Counted from the stretch's first letter, positions 51,376 to 60,731 are shown. The stretch is 64,000 nucleotides of DNA from CAYQJS01 sp964417895 (GCA_964417895.1 CAYQJS010000003.1:100851-164850); one strand, 5' to 3'. A program made the numbers and translations. Notes: generated from the sequence alone by a model not told the origin.

Positions 51376-52368
51376 TCAGTCGCGGATCAGGTCGACTCCG
51401 CCCAGCACCAGGTTCAGGGTCGCGGCCTCCGGGGGATAGCATGTGCTGTCCGTGCACGCCTGGTAGCTCACGGTGACAGAGAGGGTGGCTTGTTCCCGGT
51501 GGGGCACGATGTTGAAGGGAACGAGCGCGTCGATTATGCCCTCGTAGACCAAGAAGTCCTCATCCAGCCCCTCAGCGCGAAATGGATGGGGCTCCGGCAG
51601 TTGAACCGGGCTAGCGTCGAGACCGTCGAACGGCGCAATCGCGATCTCCAGGGCGCTGTACCCGTCGGGGACCGGCGCCCCATAGACGTGAACACCAGGG
51701 TCAAGCTGCGCAGTGACGTGCAGCTGGTGCTTCTCGTAGGGCCGGTACGTTGCCGATTCGACGCCGGCGCTGACTGTCACCCCGTTCCGCTCGACTCGCT
51801 CGCAGACCGCCAGCTGCGCCTGTCTGCCCGCCGACATTCTGCCCAGAAGGAGGGACGGCGCCGGCCGCACGCGGTAGCTCTGTTCGAACTCCTTGCCCAC
51901 GATACGGCCCCTCTCGTCAAGGCGGAAAATGCCCGGATACGGCACTCCAAACTGGTCGGAGCGAGCCTCCCGCCCGTAGAACCGAGCCTGCTCGGCCAGG
52001 TGTTCGTTGTACAGGCCGAGCGCTCGGATGACGCGGCTACCCTCGTCGGAGAGCAGGGGGTAGGTAATGCCGTGTCTTGCGGCGAAGTCGGCCAGCACCT
52101 CCACAGAGTCGTAGCTGATGCCGAAGAGCGTCGTGCCCGCGTGCGTGAAGTCGGCGACGCGCTGTTGCAGCTCGACGAGCTGCGTTTTGCAGTAGGGTCA
52201 CCACCGCGCGCTGCGGTAGAAGACAACCAGGGCAGGGCGAGCGTCGCGGGCGGCGTGGAGGTCGATGACGCGCCCGCTCTGATCCGGAAGGCGGATGTCG
52301 GGGAAGCGATCGCCCAGGCCGGGGCCGATCGCGCGAAAATCCAGCCTGGGCATCAGCAGTGCAGACAT
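51376..52368 (-). CDS. AhpC/TSA-DsbD fusion, candidate selenoprotein with UxxC active site (Sec57)
   Basis: From ATG 52368 (CAGGAG 8-10 nt upstream) an AhpC/TSA thioredoxin fold reads FPDIRLPDQSGRVIDL, VVFYRSARW, TGA, PYCKTQLVELQQRV. The TGA (52198-52200, codon 57) replaces the first Cys of the family's WCPYC motif, leaving U57-P-Y-C60. The frame continues 273 codons to 51376 without another stop. Residues about 60-185 complete the peroxiredoxin-like fold (FGISYDSVEVLADFAA, GVPYPGIFRLDERG); about 190-330 form a DsbD alpha-like domain ending QACTDSTCYPPE (C305, C310). A hairpin starts 14 nt after the TGA. The enzyme probably reduces peroxides or disulfides, with the second domain relaying electrons (inference). 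Confidence 0.87.
52167..52183 (-). promoter_or_regulatory. Candidate bacterial SECIS hairpin (AhpC-DsbD gene)
   Basis: On the coding strand GCAGCTC-GTC-GAGCTGC, a perfect 7-bp stem with 3-nt loop starting with G, begins 14 nt after the TGA. Spacing and loop match the OsmC hairpin at 45143-45158, although the stem sequences differ. Confidence 0.77.
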
Positions 52369-52436
52369 TCATGAACTCCTGTCGAGAAAGTGGATGTGTG
52401 CACGGCACACCGTGCTGGGCTGTGTCATGCTGAGAG

Positions 52437-52682
52437 CCTGTGAAGCATTGCGGGATGACGCAACCCTGAGCCGCTGCTCCCTGTCATTCTGAGCCGAGCG
52501 AAGGATCTGAAGTCGGGTATCGTCCCGAGGCCACCTGCCAGTACCCGCCTTCAGATCCTTCGCTCCGCTCAGGATGCCACTTTCGGTTGTCATGCTGAGC
52601 CGAAGGCGAAGCACCTGCCGGGAGATTCTTCGCCTGCGGCTCAGAATGACAGCCCCTGGCTTCGCCTACGGCTCGGGATGAC
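52437..52682. repeat. Cluster of CTGAGCCGAAG...CTTCGGCTCAG palindromic repeats
   Basis: The 52369-52727 gap holds at least three inverted units: one near 52430-52480, one with TGTCATTCTGAGCCGAGCG and CTTCGCTCCGCTCAGGATGC (52489-52580), and one with TGTCATGCTGAGCCGAAGGC and CTTCGCCTGCGGCTCAGAAT (52589-52652). No gene is visible; it separates dnaE from the selenoprotein gene. Confidence 0.75.
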
Positions 52683-52727
52683 AGTCCCGGAGCCCTGAAT
52701 CGCTGAACTGCGCTCTGATGATACCAA

Positions 52728-55700
52728 TTAGTCGCTGAGCTGCACGCACCCGCTGCCGAGGATCGCCTCGGCCTCGCTGGCCAGCTCCGGGCCGTACCGC
52801 ACGCGCAGGCCCTCGCCCACCAGTTGGCGGCGGCCGGCGCTGCCATCGAACGCGATGACGTAGGGATCCGCGCCCTCCCAGCGCCCGAGCGTGGAATGGA
52901 GTTGGCGGAGCCGTTCCAGATCGACAGCCTGATCGCCGCTCTCATGAAAGATGAACATCACCCGGCGGGCTTCGGGTCCTATGGAACTGTCATGCTGAGT
53001 CCCAGCCGAACCATCTGCCGGGAGAGCCTTCGCTTCGCTCAGGGTGACAGCATTTGGTCCCGAGTTGACGTTCGGATGTCCGTCCTCCGGCGTTCCGGGT
53101 CTCAGCTCCCAGGTCCCACGTCCCATCTCTGGATCCCGCCTGATCGCGTCCTCGGTCGCCTCCGGCGGCCACGGCCGGGCTTTGTGGCCGTTGTCGCCCA
53201 AATCGCCGAGCGCGCCCTCGTACTCCTGGCCTGGGAGCTGCGACTCAGGTCCGGGGATGGGAACCTCGGGATCAGAAGCCTGGGACCTGGGACTTTGGAC
53301 CTGGGACGTGGGACCTGGGACCTGAGACTCCGAAGCGGGCACCTGGAACTCGGCACTCTCCACGTGCGTCCACTCTTCAGCGGTCTCCACGATTAGCTCG
53401 GGCACGCCGCGCAGGTCCTCATCGCCGGCCTGCGCCTCGACGCGACGCACGTCCACGCGCCCCGTAGCGACGACCACGTTGTCCTCGCGCCAGATCTCGG
53501 GGTTGTGGGCGTAGGTCCTCGGGAAGACGACTGCCGTGATGGCGCCGTGCAGGTCCTCGAGTTGGGCGACGGCCATCGTCTCTTGCTTCTTGGTCACCAC
53601 CTTGCGGACGCTCATGATGGCCCCCGCTAGCGTGACACGCTCGCCTTTCAGCTCCTCGCTCACCTGGCTGGTGTTCGCCGTGACCCGCGAGGCAAGGAAC
53701 CGGGCTGCCGCCTGGAAGGGATGGTCAGAGAGGAAGAAGCCCAAGGCCTCCTTCTCCCAAAGCGAACGCTGTCGGTCCGAGAGCGCCGGCGCGGGCGGCA
53801 GCGCCGAGGGCTGATCGGCGGCGAATTCGGCGCCGAACAGGCTTTGCTGGCCCACGCCCGCGGCGCGCTGCGTCTGCTGGCCCGCCGCTAGGGCGCGGTC
53901 GATTCCGGCCAGCACCTGCTCTCGGCGACCGAACGTGTCGAGAGCACCGGCCCTAGCCAGAGCCTCAAGCACGCGCTTGTTGACCGTGCGCAAGTCGAGG
54001 CGCTCGCAGAGATCGTCCAGCGAGCGATACGGGCCGTTGGCCTCGCGCTCCGCGACCAGGAGCGCAGCCGCGCCGGCCCCGACGTTCTTGACCGCGCCGA
54101 GCCCGAAGCGCACGGCGTCGGGCCGGGGGTCAAGGGTCAGGGGTCGGGGGTCAGGGAGGCCACGCGGCTCCCTCTCCCGCAGGATTGAGGGCGCGGGTCG
54201 GGGCTCAGGAATGCCAAGCGGCTCCCCCTCCCGCAGGATTGAGGGCGCGGGCCGGGGCTCAGGAATGCCAAGCGGCTCCCTTTCCCCCAGGATTGGGGGA
54301 GAGGGTTGGGGTGAGGGGGCCCCCTCGACCGAGAAGGCTTCGCCGCTCCGATTCACGTCAGGGCTAAGCAGGGGGATGCCGAGGCGGCGGCACTCGCCCG
54401 CCGCCGCGACGACCCGGTCGGTATCGTCCGCCTGCGTGCTGAGCATCGCTGCCATGTACTCGACGGGGTAGTTGCATTTCAAGTACGCCGTCTGATAGGC
54501 GATGTAGGCGTAACAGTACGCATGCGCGCGGTTGAAGGCGTAGCCGGCGAAGGGCTCGATGTACTCCCAGATCTTGGCAGCCACGGCTGGGTCCACGCCA
54601 TTGTTCCGGGCGCCTCCCAGAAAGTTGTCGCGCTCGCGCTGCATCTCCTCTTTGATCTTCTTGCCCATGGCGCGGCGCAGAATGTCGGCCTGGCCCAGGC
54701 TGTACCCGGCGATCGCCTGAACGATCTGCAGCACCTGGTCCTGGTAGACGATGACCCCGTAGGTGCCCTCGAGGATCGGTTCCAGTTTGGAGTCGAGGTA
54801 GGTGATGGGCCGGCGGCCGTCTTTCGCGGCCACGTAGGTGGGGATGTGGGCCATAGGTCCGGGACGGTAGAGCGCCACGATGGCGGCCAGGTGGTCCACG
54901 CTGCACGGGCGGAAGTCGCGCAGCGTGCGCCGCATCCCGGCGCCCTCCAGTTGGAACACGCCCGTCGAGTCACCGTTGGAAAGCATCTCGAAGGTCTTTG
55001 CGTCGTCCAGCGGCAAGCGCCGCAGATCGAGCGACACACCGCGCGTTCGCTCGATCATCCGCAAAGCGTTCTCGAGGAGGGTGAGATTGGTCAGCCCCAG
55101 AAAGTCCATCTTGAGCAGGCCGATGGTCTCCAGGCCGTGCATGTCGTACTGGGTCATGATGACGTTCTCGCCACGCGCCCCGCGCTGCAGCGGAACGTGG
55201 TGGACGAGCGGCTCGCCCGAGACGACGATGCCGGCGGCGTGGGTAGACGCGTGGCGGGTGATTCCCTCGACCTGGCGGGCCGAGTCGATGAGCCGGCGGA
55301 CATGCTCCTGCTCATCATGGAGCAGCTTCAGCTCTGGACTCGTCGCCAGCGCGCGGTCCAGCGTCATGCCGACGGGCAGAGCCGGGATGAGCTTGGCCAC
55401 CCGGTCCACCTCCGACAGCGGATAGCCGAGCGCTCGGCCCACGTCGCGGATCGCGGCGCGCGCCAGCAGGCGGCCAAACGTAACGATCTGGGCCACGTGG
55501 TCGCGGCCGTAGCGCTCGGCGACGTACTCGATTACCTCGTCGCGTCGGGTATCCGCGAAGTCCATGTCGATGTCCGGCATCTGGATGCGCTCGGGGTTGA
55601 GGAACCTTTCGAAGGTGAGGCCGTGGGCGATGGGGTCGATGGTCGTGATGCCCAGGCAGTAGAGGATGATGGACCCTGCCGCCGAGCCGCGCGGGCCGCA

Positions 55701-56774
55701 CAGGATGCCGCGACGGCGCGCGTAGTCCACGAAGTCCCAAACGAAGAGAATGTAGGCGGCGAAGCCCGTCGTGCGAACGACCTCGAGCTCGTAGCGTAGG
55801 CGATCCTCGATCGCGGGTGTAGCGCGCTCGTAGCGTCGGGGGAGGTTCTCCCAGCACATCCGCGCCAGGAAATCGTCGGAGCTCTCGCCCTCCGGCACGA
55901 AGGGAAGATTGGGGAAGTCGAGACGGCCGAAGACCAGCTCCAGGTTGCACTTCTCGGCGACGGCCATTGTGTTGGTGAGGCCATGGGGGACCTCTGCGCC
56001 GAAAACCTGCCACATCTCGGCAGGGCTCTTGAGGTAGTGCTCGCCCGTGTACATCTTGAGCCGCTTGGCATCGTCCACCAGCGAGTTGGTCTGAATGCAG
56101 AGAAGGAGGTCCTGCGCCGCCGAGTCTCCCTTGCGCGTGTAGTGAGAGTCGTTGGTGCAGACGACCTGCAGGTCCAGCTCGCGCGCGAGCGTAAGGACGC
56201 CCCGGTTGACGGTCGGCTGGAAATCGAGGCCGTGGCTCTGGAGCTCGAGGTAGTAGTTCTCGGGGCCGAACGTCTCCCGATAGAACTCCGCGGCCCTGCG
56301 CGCCGCGGCCATGTCGTCCTGCCGCAAGGCCCACGCCACCTCGCCTGACGGACAGCCCGACAATGCGATCAAGCCCTCGCGCCGCTCCGCGAGGAGGTCG
56401 TGGTCGATGCGCGGCTTGTAGTAGAAGCCCTCGAGATGAGCCTTGCTGGTCAGGGCGAGCAGGTTCCGATAGCCGACCGCGTCCTTCGCCAGCAGGGTGA
56501 TGTGGGCCGACGTGCGGTCTTGCGGCTCGCGGTCGGTCATGCGGCGGGCCGCGACGTAGGCCTCCACGCCGATGATCGGGTTGATGCCCGCCTGGCGCGC
56601 CGCCTCGTAGAACTCGATGCCGCCGTAGAGCACGCCGTGGTCGGTCAGGGCAAGGGCCGACATCCCATGGCGCCGCGTCTCCTCCACCAGCTCCGGCACG
56701 CGCGACAGCCCATCCAGCATCGAGTACTCGGAGTGCACGTGGAGGTGAGTGAACTCGGGCGCATGCGCGGCCAT
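52728..56774 (-). CDS. dnaE: DNA polymerase III alpha subunit
   Basis: 1348 residues, longer than the usual ~1160. N-terminal PHP domain (THLHVHSEYSMLDGLSRVPE, LALTDHGVLYGG), polymerase palm with catalytic Asp in MPDIDMDFADTRRDEVIEYV, finger segments (FLGLTNLTLLENALRM, GSDTGVFQLEG-like), then OB-fold (GERVTLAGAIMSVRKVVTKK). Two inserts explain the extra length: about residues 820-885, made of 18-residue repeats (54152-54313), and about 1130-1265, a low-complexity linker containing a palindromic repeat (52989-53050). Both keep the frame. It is the replicative polymerase. No upstream operon partner is obvious. Confidence 0.96.
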   Translation of the reverse strand: MAAHAPEFTHLHVHSEYSMLDGLSRVPELVEETRRHGMSALALTDHGVLYGGIEFYEAARQAGINPIIGVEAYVAARRMTDREPQDRTSAHITLLAKDAVGYRNLLALTSKAHLEGFYYKPRIDHDLLAERREGLIALSGCPSGEVAWALRQDDMAAARRAAEFYRETFGPENYYLELQSHGLDFQPTVNRGVLTLARELDLQVVCTNDSHYTRKGDSAAQDLLLCIQTNSLVDDAKRLKMYTGEHYLKSPAEMWQVFGAEVPHGLTNTMAVAEKCNLELVFGRLDFPNLPFVPEGESSDDFLARMCWENLPRRYERATPAIEDRLRYELEVVRTTGFAAYILFVWDFVDYARRRGILCGPRGSAAGSIILYCLGITTIDPIAHGLTFERFLNPERIQMPDIDMDFADTRRDEVIEYVAERYGRDHVAQIVTFGRLLARAAIRDVGRALGYPLSEVDRVAKLIPALPVGMTLDRALATSPELKLLHDEQEHVRRLIDSARQVEGITRHASTHAAGIVVSGEPLVHHVPLQRGARGENVIMTQYDMHGLETIGLLKMDFLGLTNLTLLENALRMIERTRGVSLDLRRLPLDDAKTFEMLSNGDSTGVFQLEGAGMRRTLRDFRPCSVDHLAAIVALYRPGPMAHIPTYVAAKDGRRPITYLDSKLEPILEGTYGVIVYQDQVLQIVQAIAGYSLGQADILRRAMGKKIKEEMQRERDNFLGGARNNGVDPAVAAKIWEYIEPFAGYAFNRAHAYCYAYIAYQTAYLKCNYPVEYMAAMLSTQADDTDRVVAAAGECRRLGIPLLSPDVNRSGEAFSVEGAPSPQPSPPILGEREPLGIPEPRPAPSILREGEPLGIPEPRPAPSILREREPRGLPDPRPLTLDPRPDAVRFGLGAVKNVGAGAAALLVAEREANGPYRSLDDLCERLDLRTVNKRVLEALARAGALDTFGRREQVLAGIDRALAAGQQTQRAAGVGQQSLFGAEFAADQPSALPPAPALSDRQRSLWEKEALGFFLSDHPFQAAARFLASRVTANTSQVSEELKGERVTLAGAIMSVRKVVTKKQETMAVAQLEDLHGAITAVVFPRTYAHNPEIWREDNVVVATGRVDVRRVEAQAGDEDLRGVPELIVETAEEWTHVESAEFQVPASESQVPGPTSQVQSPRSQASDPEVPIPGPESQLPGQEYEGALGDLGDNGHKARPWPPEATEDAIRRDPEMGRGTWELRPGTPEDGHPNVNSGPNAVTLSEAKALPADGSAGTQHDSSIGPEARRVMFIFHESGDQAVDLERLRQLHSTLGRWEGADPYVIAFDGSAGRRQLVGEGLRVRYGPELASEAEAILGSGCVQLSD
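52989..53050 (-). repeat. Intergenic-type palindrome inside dnaE
   Basis: TGTCATGCTGAG and CTCAGGGTGACA arms match the intergenic units at 52589-52652. It encodes AVTLSEAKALPADGSAGTQH in frame. Confidence 0.8.
54152..54313 (-). repeat. Three tandem 54-bp repeats inside dnaE
   Basis: Units start at 54152, 54206 and 54260 and encode the 18-residue unit PSILREGEPLGIPEPRPA in frame. The adjacent CCCCCAGGATTGGGGGAG core equals the intergenic GC-rich hairpin family, so this is a repeat that entered and expanded within a coding gene. Confidence 0.85.
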
Positions 56775-56952
56775 CAGGCCTCCGGGTCAGAGGGGTCAGG
56801 ATAATGGTATCGCAGCCAGGGCCGGCTCAGGGGCGGCGCGCGAGCGTCGAGAGGCGGCGGGCCAGACGTTGTGACGGGGTAGTGACACACACGTCAGCTC
56901 TGGCCGATAATATGGGAACGGATCCGTGCGTTCACGCAACACGGAGGGTGCC

Positions 56953-57495
56953 GTGGCAGAAACCGTGACCTTGCTTACCGCCGAGGACGTTGAAAAACTG
57001 CCCTCGGATCTTCGCTGCGAGTTGATCGATGGAGTGCTGATCGAGATGTCGCCGCCTGGGAACGTCCATGGGAGGACCGCTGCCAAAGTCACTGGTGCTC
57101 TCCTGAGAGCCGAGGCCATGGGTCTAGGGCGAGTTTTTGGCGAGGTTGGCTTCACGATCCGACGGGGTCCTGACACGGTGCGCGCACCGGACGCGTGCTT
57201 CTTTCAAACCGGGCGAGTTCCAACGTCGACCGTATCGCCTGCGTTCTGGGCTGTGCCCCCCGATCTAGTCGTCGAGGTCGTCTCCCACTGGGACACAGCG
57301 GCAGAGATTCAGACCAAAATTCGGGAGTGGATCGAGTTCGGGGTTCGCCTTCTCTGGGTTGTATATCCGGAGAGTCTCACCGTCCACGTGATTCGCTCGC
57401 TCCAGGAGCGGCAGATACTCTCTGTGGGCGACAACCTCGACGGCGACGACGTACTGCCCGGCTTCTCGTGCGCAGTAGCGGAGTTTTTCGACTGA
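56953..57495 (+). CDS. Uma2-family (DUF820) PD-(D/E)XK nuclease-like protein
   Basis: 180 residues from GTG 56953 after GGAGGG. TAEDVEKLPSDLRCELIDGV (Uma2 N-terminus), RAPDACFF (Asp), DLVVEVVSHWDTAAEIQTKI (Glu/Lys) and GVRLLWVVYPES complete the PD-(D/E)XK core. It is divergent from dnaE and belongs to a different subfamily from the 17854 copy (ELIDGVL versus ELHCGKL). The function of the family is unknown. Confidence 0.87.
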   Translation: MAETVTLLTAEDVEKLPSDLRCELIDGVLIEMSPPGNVHGRTAAKVTGALLRAEAMGLGRVFGEVGFTIRRGPDTVRAPDACFFQTGRVPTSTVSPAFWAVPPDLVVEVVSHWDTAAEIQTKIREWIEFGVRLLWVVYPESLTVHVIRSLQERQILSVGDNLDGDDVLPGFSCAVAEFFD

Positions 57496-57510
57496 CACGA
57501 GGCAACACGC

Positions 57511-57581
57511 AGTAGGCAATAGGCACGAAGCAATAGGCAATGGCGGCCGCTTCTGCCTATTGCCCGTTGCCTATTGCCTAG
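57511..57581. repeat. GGCAATAGGCA inverted repeats
   Basis: Two GCAATAGGCA-type copies at about 57517-57542 face CTGCCTATTGCCCGTTGCC and CTATTGCCTAGGCC near 57557-57581, forming a long hairpin with unusual A/T-rich arms between convergent genes. It could act as a bidirectional terminator-like structure. Confidence 0.65.
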
Positions 57582-59023
57582 GCCAGTTGGCGCTTGAGTA
57601 GCTCGTTGACGACCGCGGGGTTGGCCTTGCCGCGTGTTGTCTTCATCACCTGGCCGGTGAGGAAGCCCATCGCCTGCGGCTTGCCGTTTCGATAGTCGGC
57701 GACGGCTTGCGCGTTGCCGGCAATCGCGTCGGCGACGGCGCGCTCCAACTCAGCAGTGTCGCTGATCTGTGCGAGGCCCCGCTCGGCGACGATGGCTCGC
57801 GGGCTGACGCCCGACGCCGCGGTCTCCTCCAGCACCTGCTTCGCGATCGCCTGGCTGATGGATCCTTCGTCCAGGAGAGTGAGCAGCTCGGCAAGGTGGC
57901 CCGGGGTCGCGCCCGTGCCGTCGAGATCGACGCTGCGGTCGCGCGCGATGCGGAATAGCTCCCCCTGGATCCAGTTGGCCACCACCTTGGGCTTGGGGTA
58001 GAGAGCGAGTGTCTGCTCGAAGAACGTGGAAGTCGCCAGCGTCGAGGTGATCTGCTCGGCGTCGTAGCGGCTGAGGTCGAGATCGCGCATGTAGCGCTCG
58101 CGGCGCGCGTCGGGCAGCTCCGGCAGGCGGGCGCGCAGCTCGGCCACCCACTCGCTCGACACGAACACGGGCGGCAGGTCGGGCTCCGGGAAGTAACGGT
58201 AGTCGTGGGCCTCCTCTTTGGAGCGCTGCGCGACGGTCGTGCCGCGGTCGTCATCCCACCCCCGGGTCTCCTGGACAATACGCTCGCCGCGCTCCAGCAG
58301 GCGCGTCTGGCGTTCGATCTCGTACTCCAGAGCACGCTGCACCGACCGGGCCGAGTTCAGGTTCTTGACCTCCACTTTGACCCCCAACGGTTCCGAGCCC
58401 GCCGGGCGAAGCGAGACGTTGACGTCGCACCGCATCGCCCCGTCTTCCATGTTGCCGGTGGAGACGCCGAGTGTTTGCACGATGAGGCGCATTTTCTGCA
58501 CGTAAGCGCGCGCCTGGGCGGGCGAGCGAATGTCGGGCTCGCTGACAATCTCCAGCAGCGGGACGCCGGAGCGATTCACGTCCAACAGGCTGTAGGCGGA
58601 GCCATTCTCCCTTCGGTGCAGCAGCTTGGCGGTATCTTCCTCGAGGTGAGCCCGAGTGATGCCGATGCGGCGGCTTTCGCCCTCCGCGTCGACCGTGAGC
58701 CAGCCGTTCACGCTGAAGGGAAGGTCGTACTGCGAGATCTGGTAGCCCTTCAGCAGGTCCGGATAAGGGTAGTTCTTGCGGTCGAACTTGCTGGCCTCGG
58801 GGTTCTCGCACCTCAGGGCCAGCCCCGCCATGATTGCGTACTCGACGGCCTGTCGATTGATGACGGGAAGGCTGCCCGGCAGGGCCAGGCACACCGGGCA
58901 CACGTGCGTGTTCGGCTCGGCGCCGGCGTAGGCGGCGCTGCATGAGCAGAACATCTTGCTCCTGGTCAGCAACTGGACGTGGGTTTCGAGCCCGATGACG
59001 GGCTCGTAGCGAGTGGCTTGCAT
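57578..59023 (-). CDS. gatB: Aspartyl/glutamyl-tRNA amidotransferase subunit B
   Basis: 481 residues from ATG 59023. GatB signatures include YEPVIGLETHVQLLTRSKMF, the zinc-binding FCSCSAAYAG and VCPVCLALPG cysteines, KNYPYPDLLKGYQISQYDLP, SGVPLLEIVSEPDIRSP and the C-terminal YqeY-type GFLTGQVMKTTRGKANP. It amidates Glu-tRNA(Gln) and Asp-tRNA(Asn) together with GatA and GatC. Order here is gatC, gatA, gatB, all on the minus strand, but hairpin repeats separate each pair, so separate promoters or a long operon are possible. Confidence 0.97.
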   Translation of the reverse strand: MQATRYEPVIGLETHVQLLTRSKMFCSCSAAYAGAEPNTHVCPVCLALPGSLPVINRQAVEYAIMAGLALRCENPEASKFDRKNYPYPDLLKGYQISQYDLPFSVNGWLTVDAEGESRRIGITRAHLEEDTAKLLHRRENGSAYSLLDVNRSGVPLLEIVSEPDIRSPAQARAYVQKMRLIVQTLGVSTGNMEDGAMRCDVNVSLRPAGSEPLGVKVEVKNLNSARSVQRALEYEIERQTRLLERGERIVQETRGWDDDRGTTVAQRSKEEAHDYRYFPEPDLPPVFVSSEWVAELRARLPELPDARRERYMRDLDLSRYDAEQITSTLATSTFFEQTLALYPKPKVVANWIQGELFRIARDRSVDLDGTGATPGHLAELLTLLDEGSISQAIAKQVLEETAASGVSPRAIVAERGLAQISDTAELERAVADAIAGNAQAVADYRNGKPQAMGFLTGQVMKTTRGKANPAVVNELLKRQLA

Positions 59024-59045
59024 GGCAAGAGTATTGTAAGGGGAT

Positions 59046-59235
59046 TGCACCTCTCCCACCGCCGTGGGAGAGGCTGGGGCGTGGGCACCATCGCAGACGC
59101 CCCTCTCCCACCGCAGTGGGAGAGGCTGGGTGAGGGCACCTCCTCCGCTAGCACGCTAACAACCAGGTAGGTCTTGCCCTCGTCGTGGGCTGCCCTCACC
59201 CTCCCCTCTCCCAGTGCGCTGGGAGAGGGTCCACC
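59046..59235. repeat. Three CTCTCCCAC...GTGGGAGAG hairpins
   Basis: Palindromes at about 59051-59072, 59101-59125 and 59204-59230 (CTCTCCCAGTGCGCTGGGAGAG) fill the gatA-gatB gap. Same family as 5259-5388. Confidence 0.75.
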
Positions 59236-59273
59236 AGGGCGACTTCACCGGGGGCCAGAATTTGCGCCAGGCC

Positions 59274-60731
59274 CTACGGCAAGTCTCGGATCATTGGCTG
59301 CCAGCCGCTGGCCCGTTCATATGCCGCCGCGACGCGGAAGACTATCTCTTCACCGAGCGCCGGGCCGATGATCTGAAGCCCCACCGGCAGTCCGTCCGAG
59401 AGGCCGCAGGGCATGCTGAGCCCAGGGAGCCCAGCGAGGCTGACGGGCAGCGTGCACACGTCGGATAGATACATGGCGAGGGGGTCGCCCGTCTTGCTGC
59501 CGAGGGGAAACGCGACCGTGGGCGAGGTGGGCGCCACGAGGGCGTCGAAGCTCTCGAACGCCCGATCGAAGTCGGCCTTGATCAGCGTCCGCACCTTCTG
59601 GGCCTTGAGGTAATACGCTTCGTAGTACCCGGCGGAGAGCGCGTAGGTGCCCAGCATGATGCGCCGCTTCACCTCCGGCCCGAATCCCTCGCCGCGGGTG
59701 CGAAGGTAGCCATCCACGAGGCTCGCGGCGCCCGGGGCCCGATAGCCGTACTTGACACTGTCGTAGCGTGCCAGGTTGGCGCTGGCCTCGGCCGGGGCAA
59801 TCAAGTAGTAGGCGGCCAGCGCATACTGTGTGTGGGGCATAGAGACACGCCCGACCTCAGCGCCCAGCTCCACGAGCGTGTCGACGGCGCGACGGATCGC
59901 CCCCTCGACGCCAGGCTCCATTCCCTCGACGAAATACTCGTCGGGGACGCCGATGCGCATGCCCCGAAGGTCCGTGTCCATGGGGGCGGCGTAGTCTGGC
60001 ACAGGATCGGGCAGCGACGTGGAATCCCTGGGGTCCAGCCCGGCGATGACGCGCAACAGCAGGGCGCAGTCCGCGACATCGCGAGCGAAGGGCCCGACCT
60101 GGTCGAGGGACGAGGCGAACGCGATGACGCCGTAGCGGGAGACACGGCCATAGGTCGGTTTGATGCCAACCACACCGCACAGTGCGGCGGGTTGGCGGAT
60201 CGAGCCGCCCGTATCGGTCCCCAGCGAGCCCGCGGCAAGCCCGGCGGCGACCGCGGCGGCCGAGCCGCCGCTGGAGCCGCCAGGCACCCGCGATAGGTCC
60301 CAGGGGTTGCGAGTAGCGACGTAGGCCGAGTTCTCGGTGGAGGATCCCATGGCGAACTCGTCCATATTCGTCTTCCCCAGCAGCACGGAACCGGACGCCG
60401 CCAGGCGCTCGACGACGGTGGCGTCGTAGGGAGGAACGAAGCCCTTCAGGATGCGGGAGGCGCAGGTGGTCTCAATGCCGGCGGTGCAGAAGATGTCCTT
60501 CAGGGCGATGGGAATACCGAGGAGTGGAGCCTCGTCGCCAGCGCGTCGGCGCTCGTCGGCGCGCCGCGCGTCGGCGCGCGCCCGCTCGGCTGTGACCCGG
60601 AGGTATGCCCGGACGTTCGAGTCGTGCCGCTCGATCCGCTCGAGGTACGCGTCGGTGAGCTCCAGCGAGGAGCAATCACCCCGGCGCATGGCGTCGAGCG
60701 CCTGGTGAATCGTCAGCTGGTGGAGGTCCAT
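59274..60731 (-). CDS. gatA: Aspartyl/glutamyl-tRNA amidotransferase subunit A
   Basis: 485 residues from ATG 60731. The amidase signature fold has the catalytic Lys in IALKDIFC (about 78), cis-Ser in GGSSGGSAAAVAAG and nucleophile Ser in TDTGGSIRQPA, plus GYRAPGAASLVDGYLRTRGE. It releases ammonia from glutamine and passes it to GatB. Full length for the family. Confidence 0.97.
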   Translation of the reverse strand: MDLHQLTIHQALDAMRRGDCSSLELTDAYLERIERHDSNVRAYLRVTAERARADARRADERRRAGDEAPLLGIPIALKDIFCTAGIETTCASRILKGFVPPYDATVVERLAASGSVLLGKTNMDEFAMGSSTENSAYVATRNPWDLSRVPGGSSGGSAAAVAAGLAAGSLGTDTGGSIRQPAALCGVVGIKPTYGRVSRYGVIAFASSLDQVGPFARDVADCALLLRVIAGLDPRDSTSLPDPVPDYAAPMDTDLRGMRIGVPDEYFVEGMEPGVEGAIRRAVDTLVELGAEVGRVSMPHTQYALAAYYLIAPAEASANLARYDSVKYGYRAPGAASLVDGYLRTRGEGFGPEVKRRIMLGTYALSAGYYEAYYLKAQKVRTLIKADFDRAFESFDALVAPTSPTVAFPLGSKTGDPLAMYLSDVCTLPVSLAGLPGLSMPCGLSDGLPVGLQIIGPALGEEIVFRVAAAYERASGWQPMIRDLP

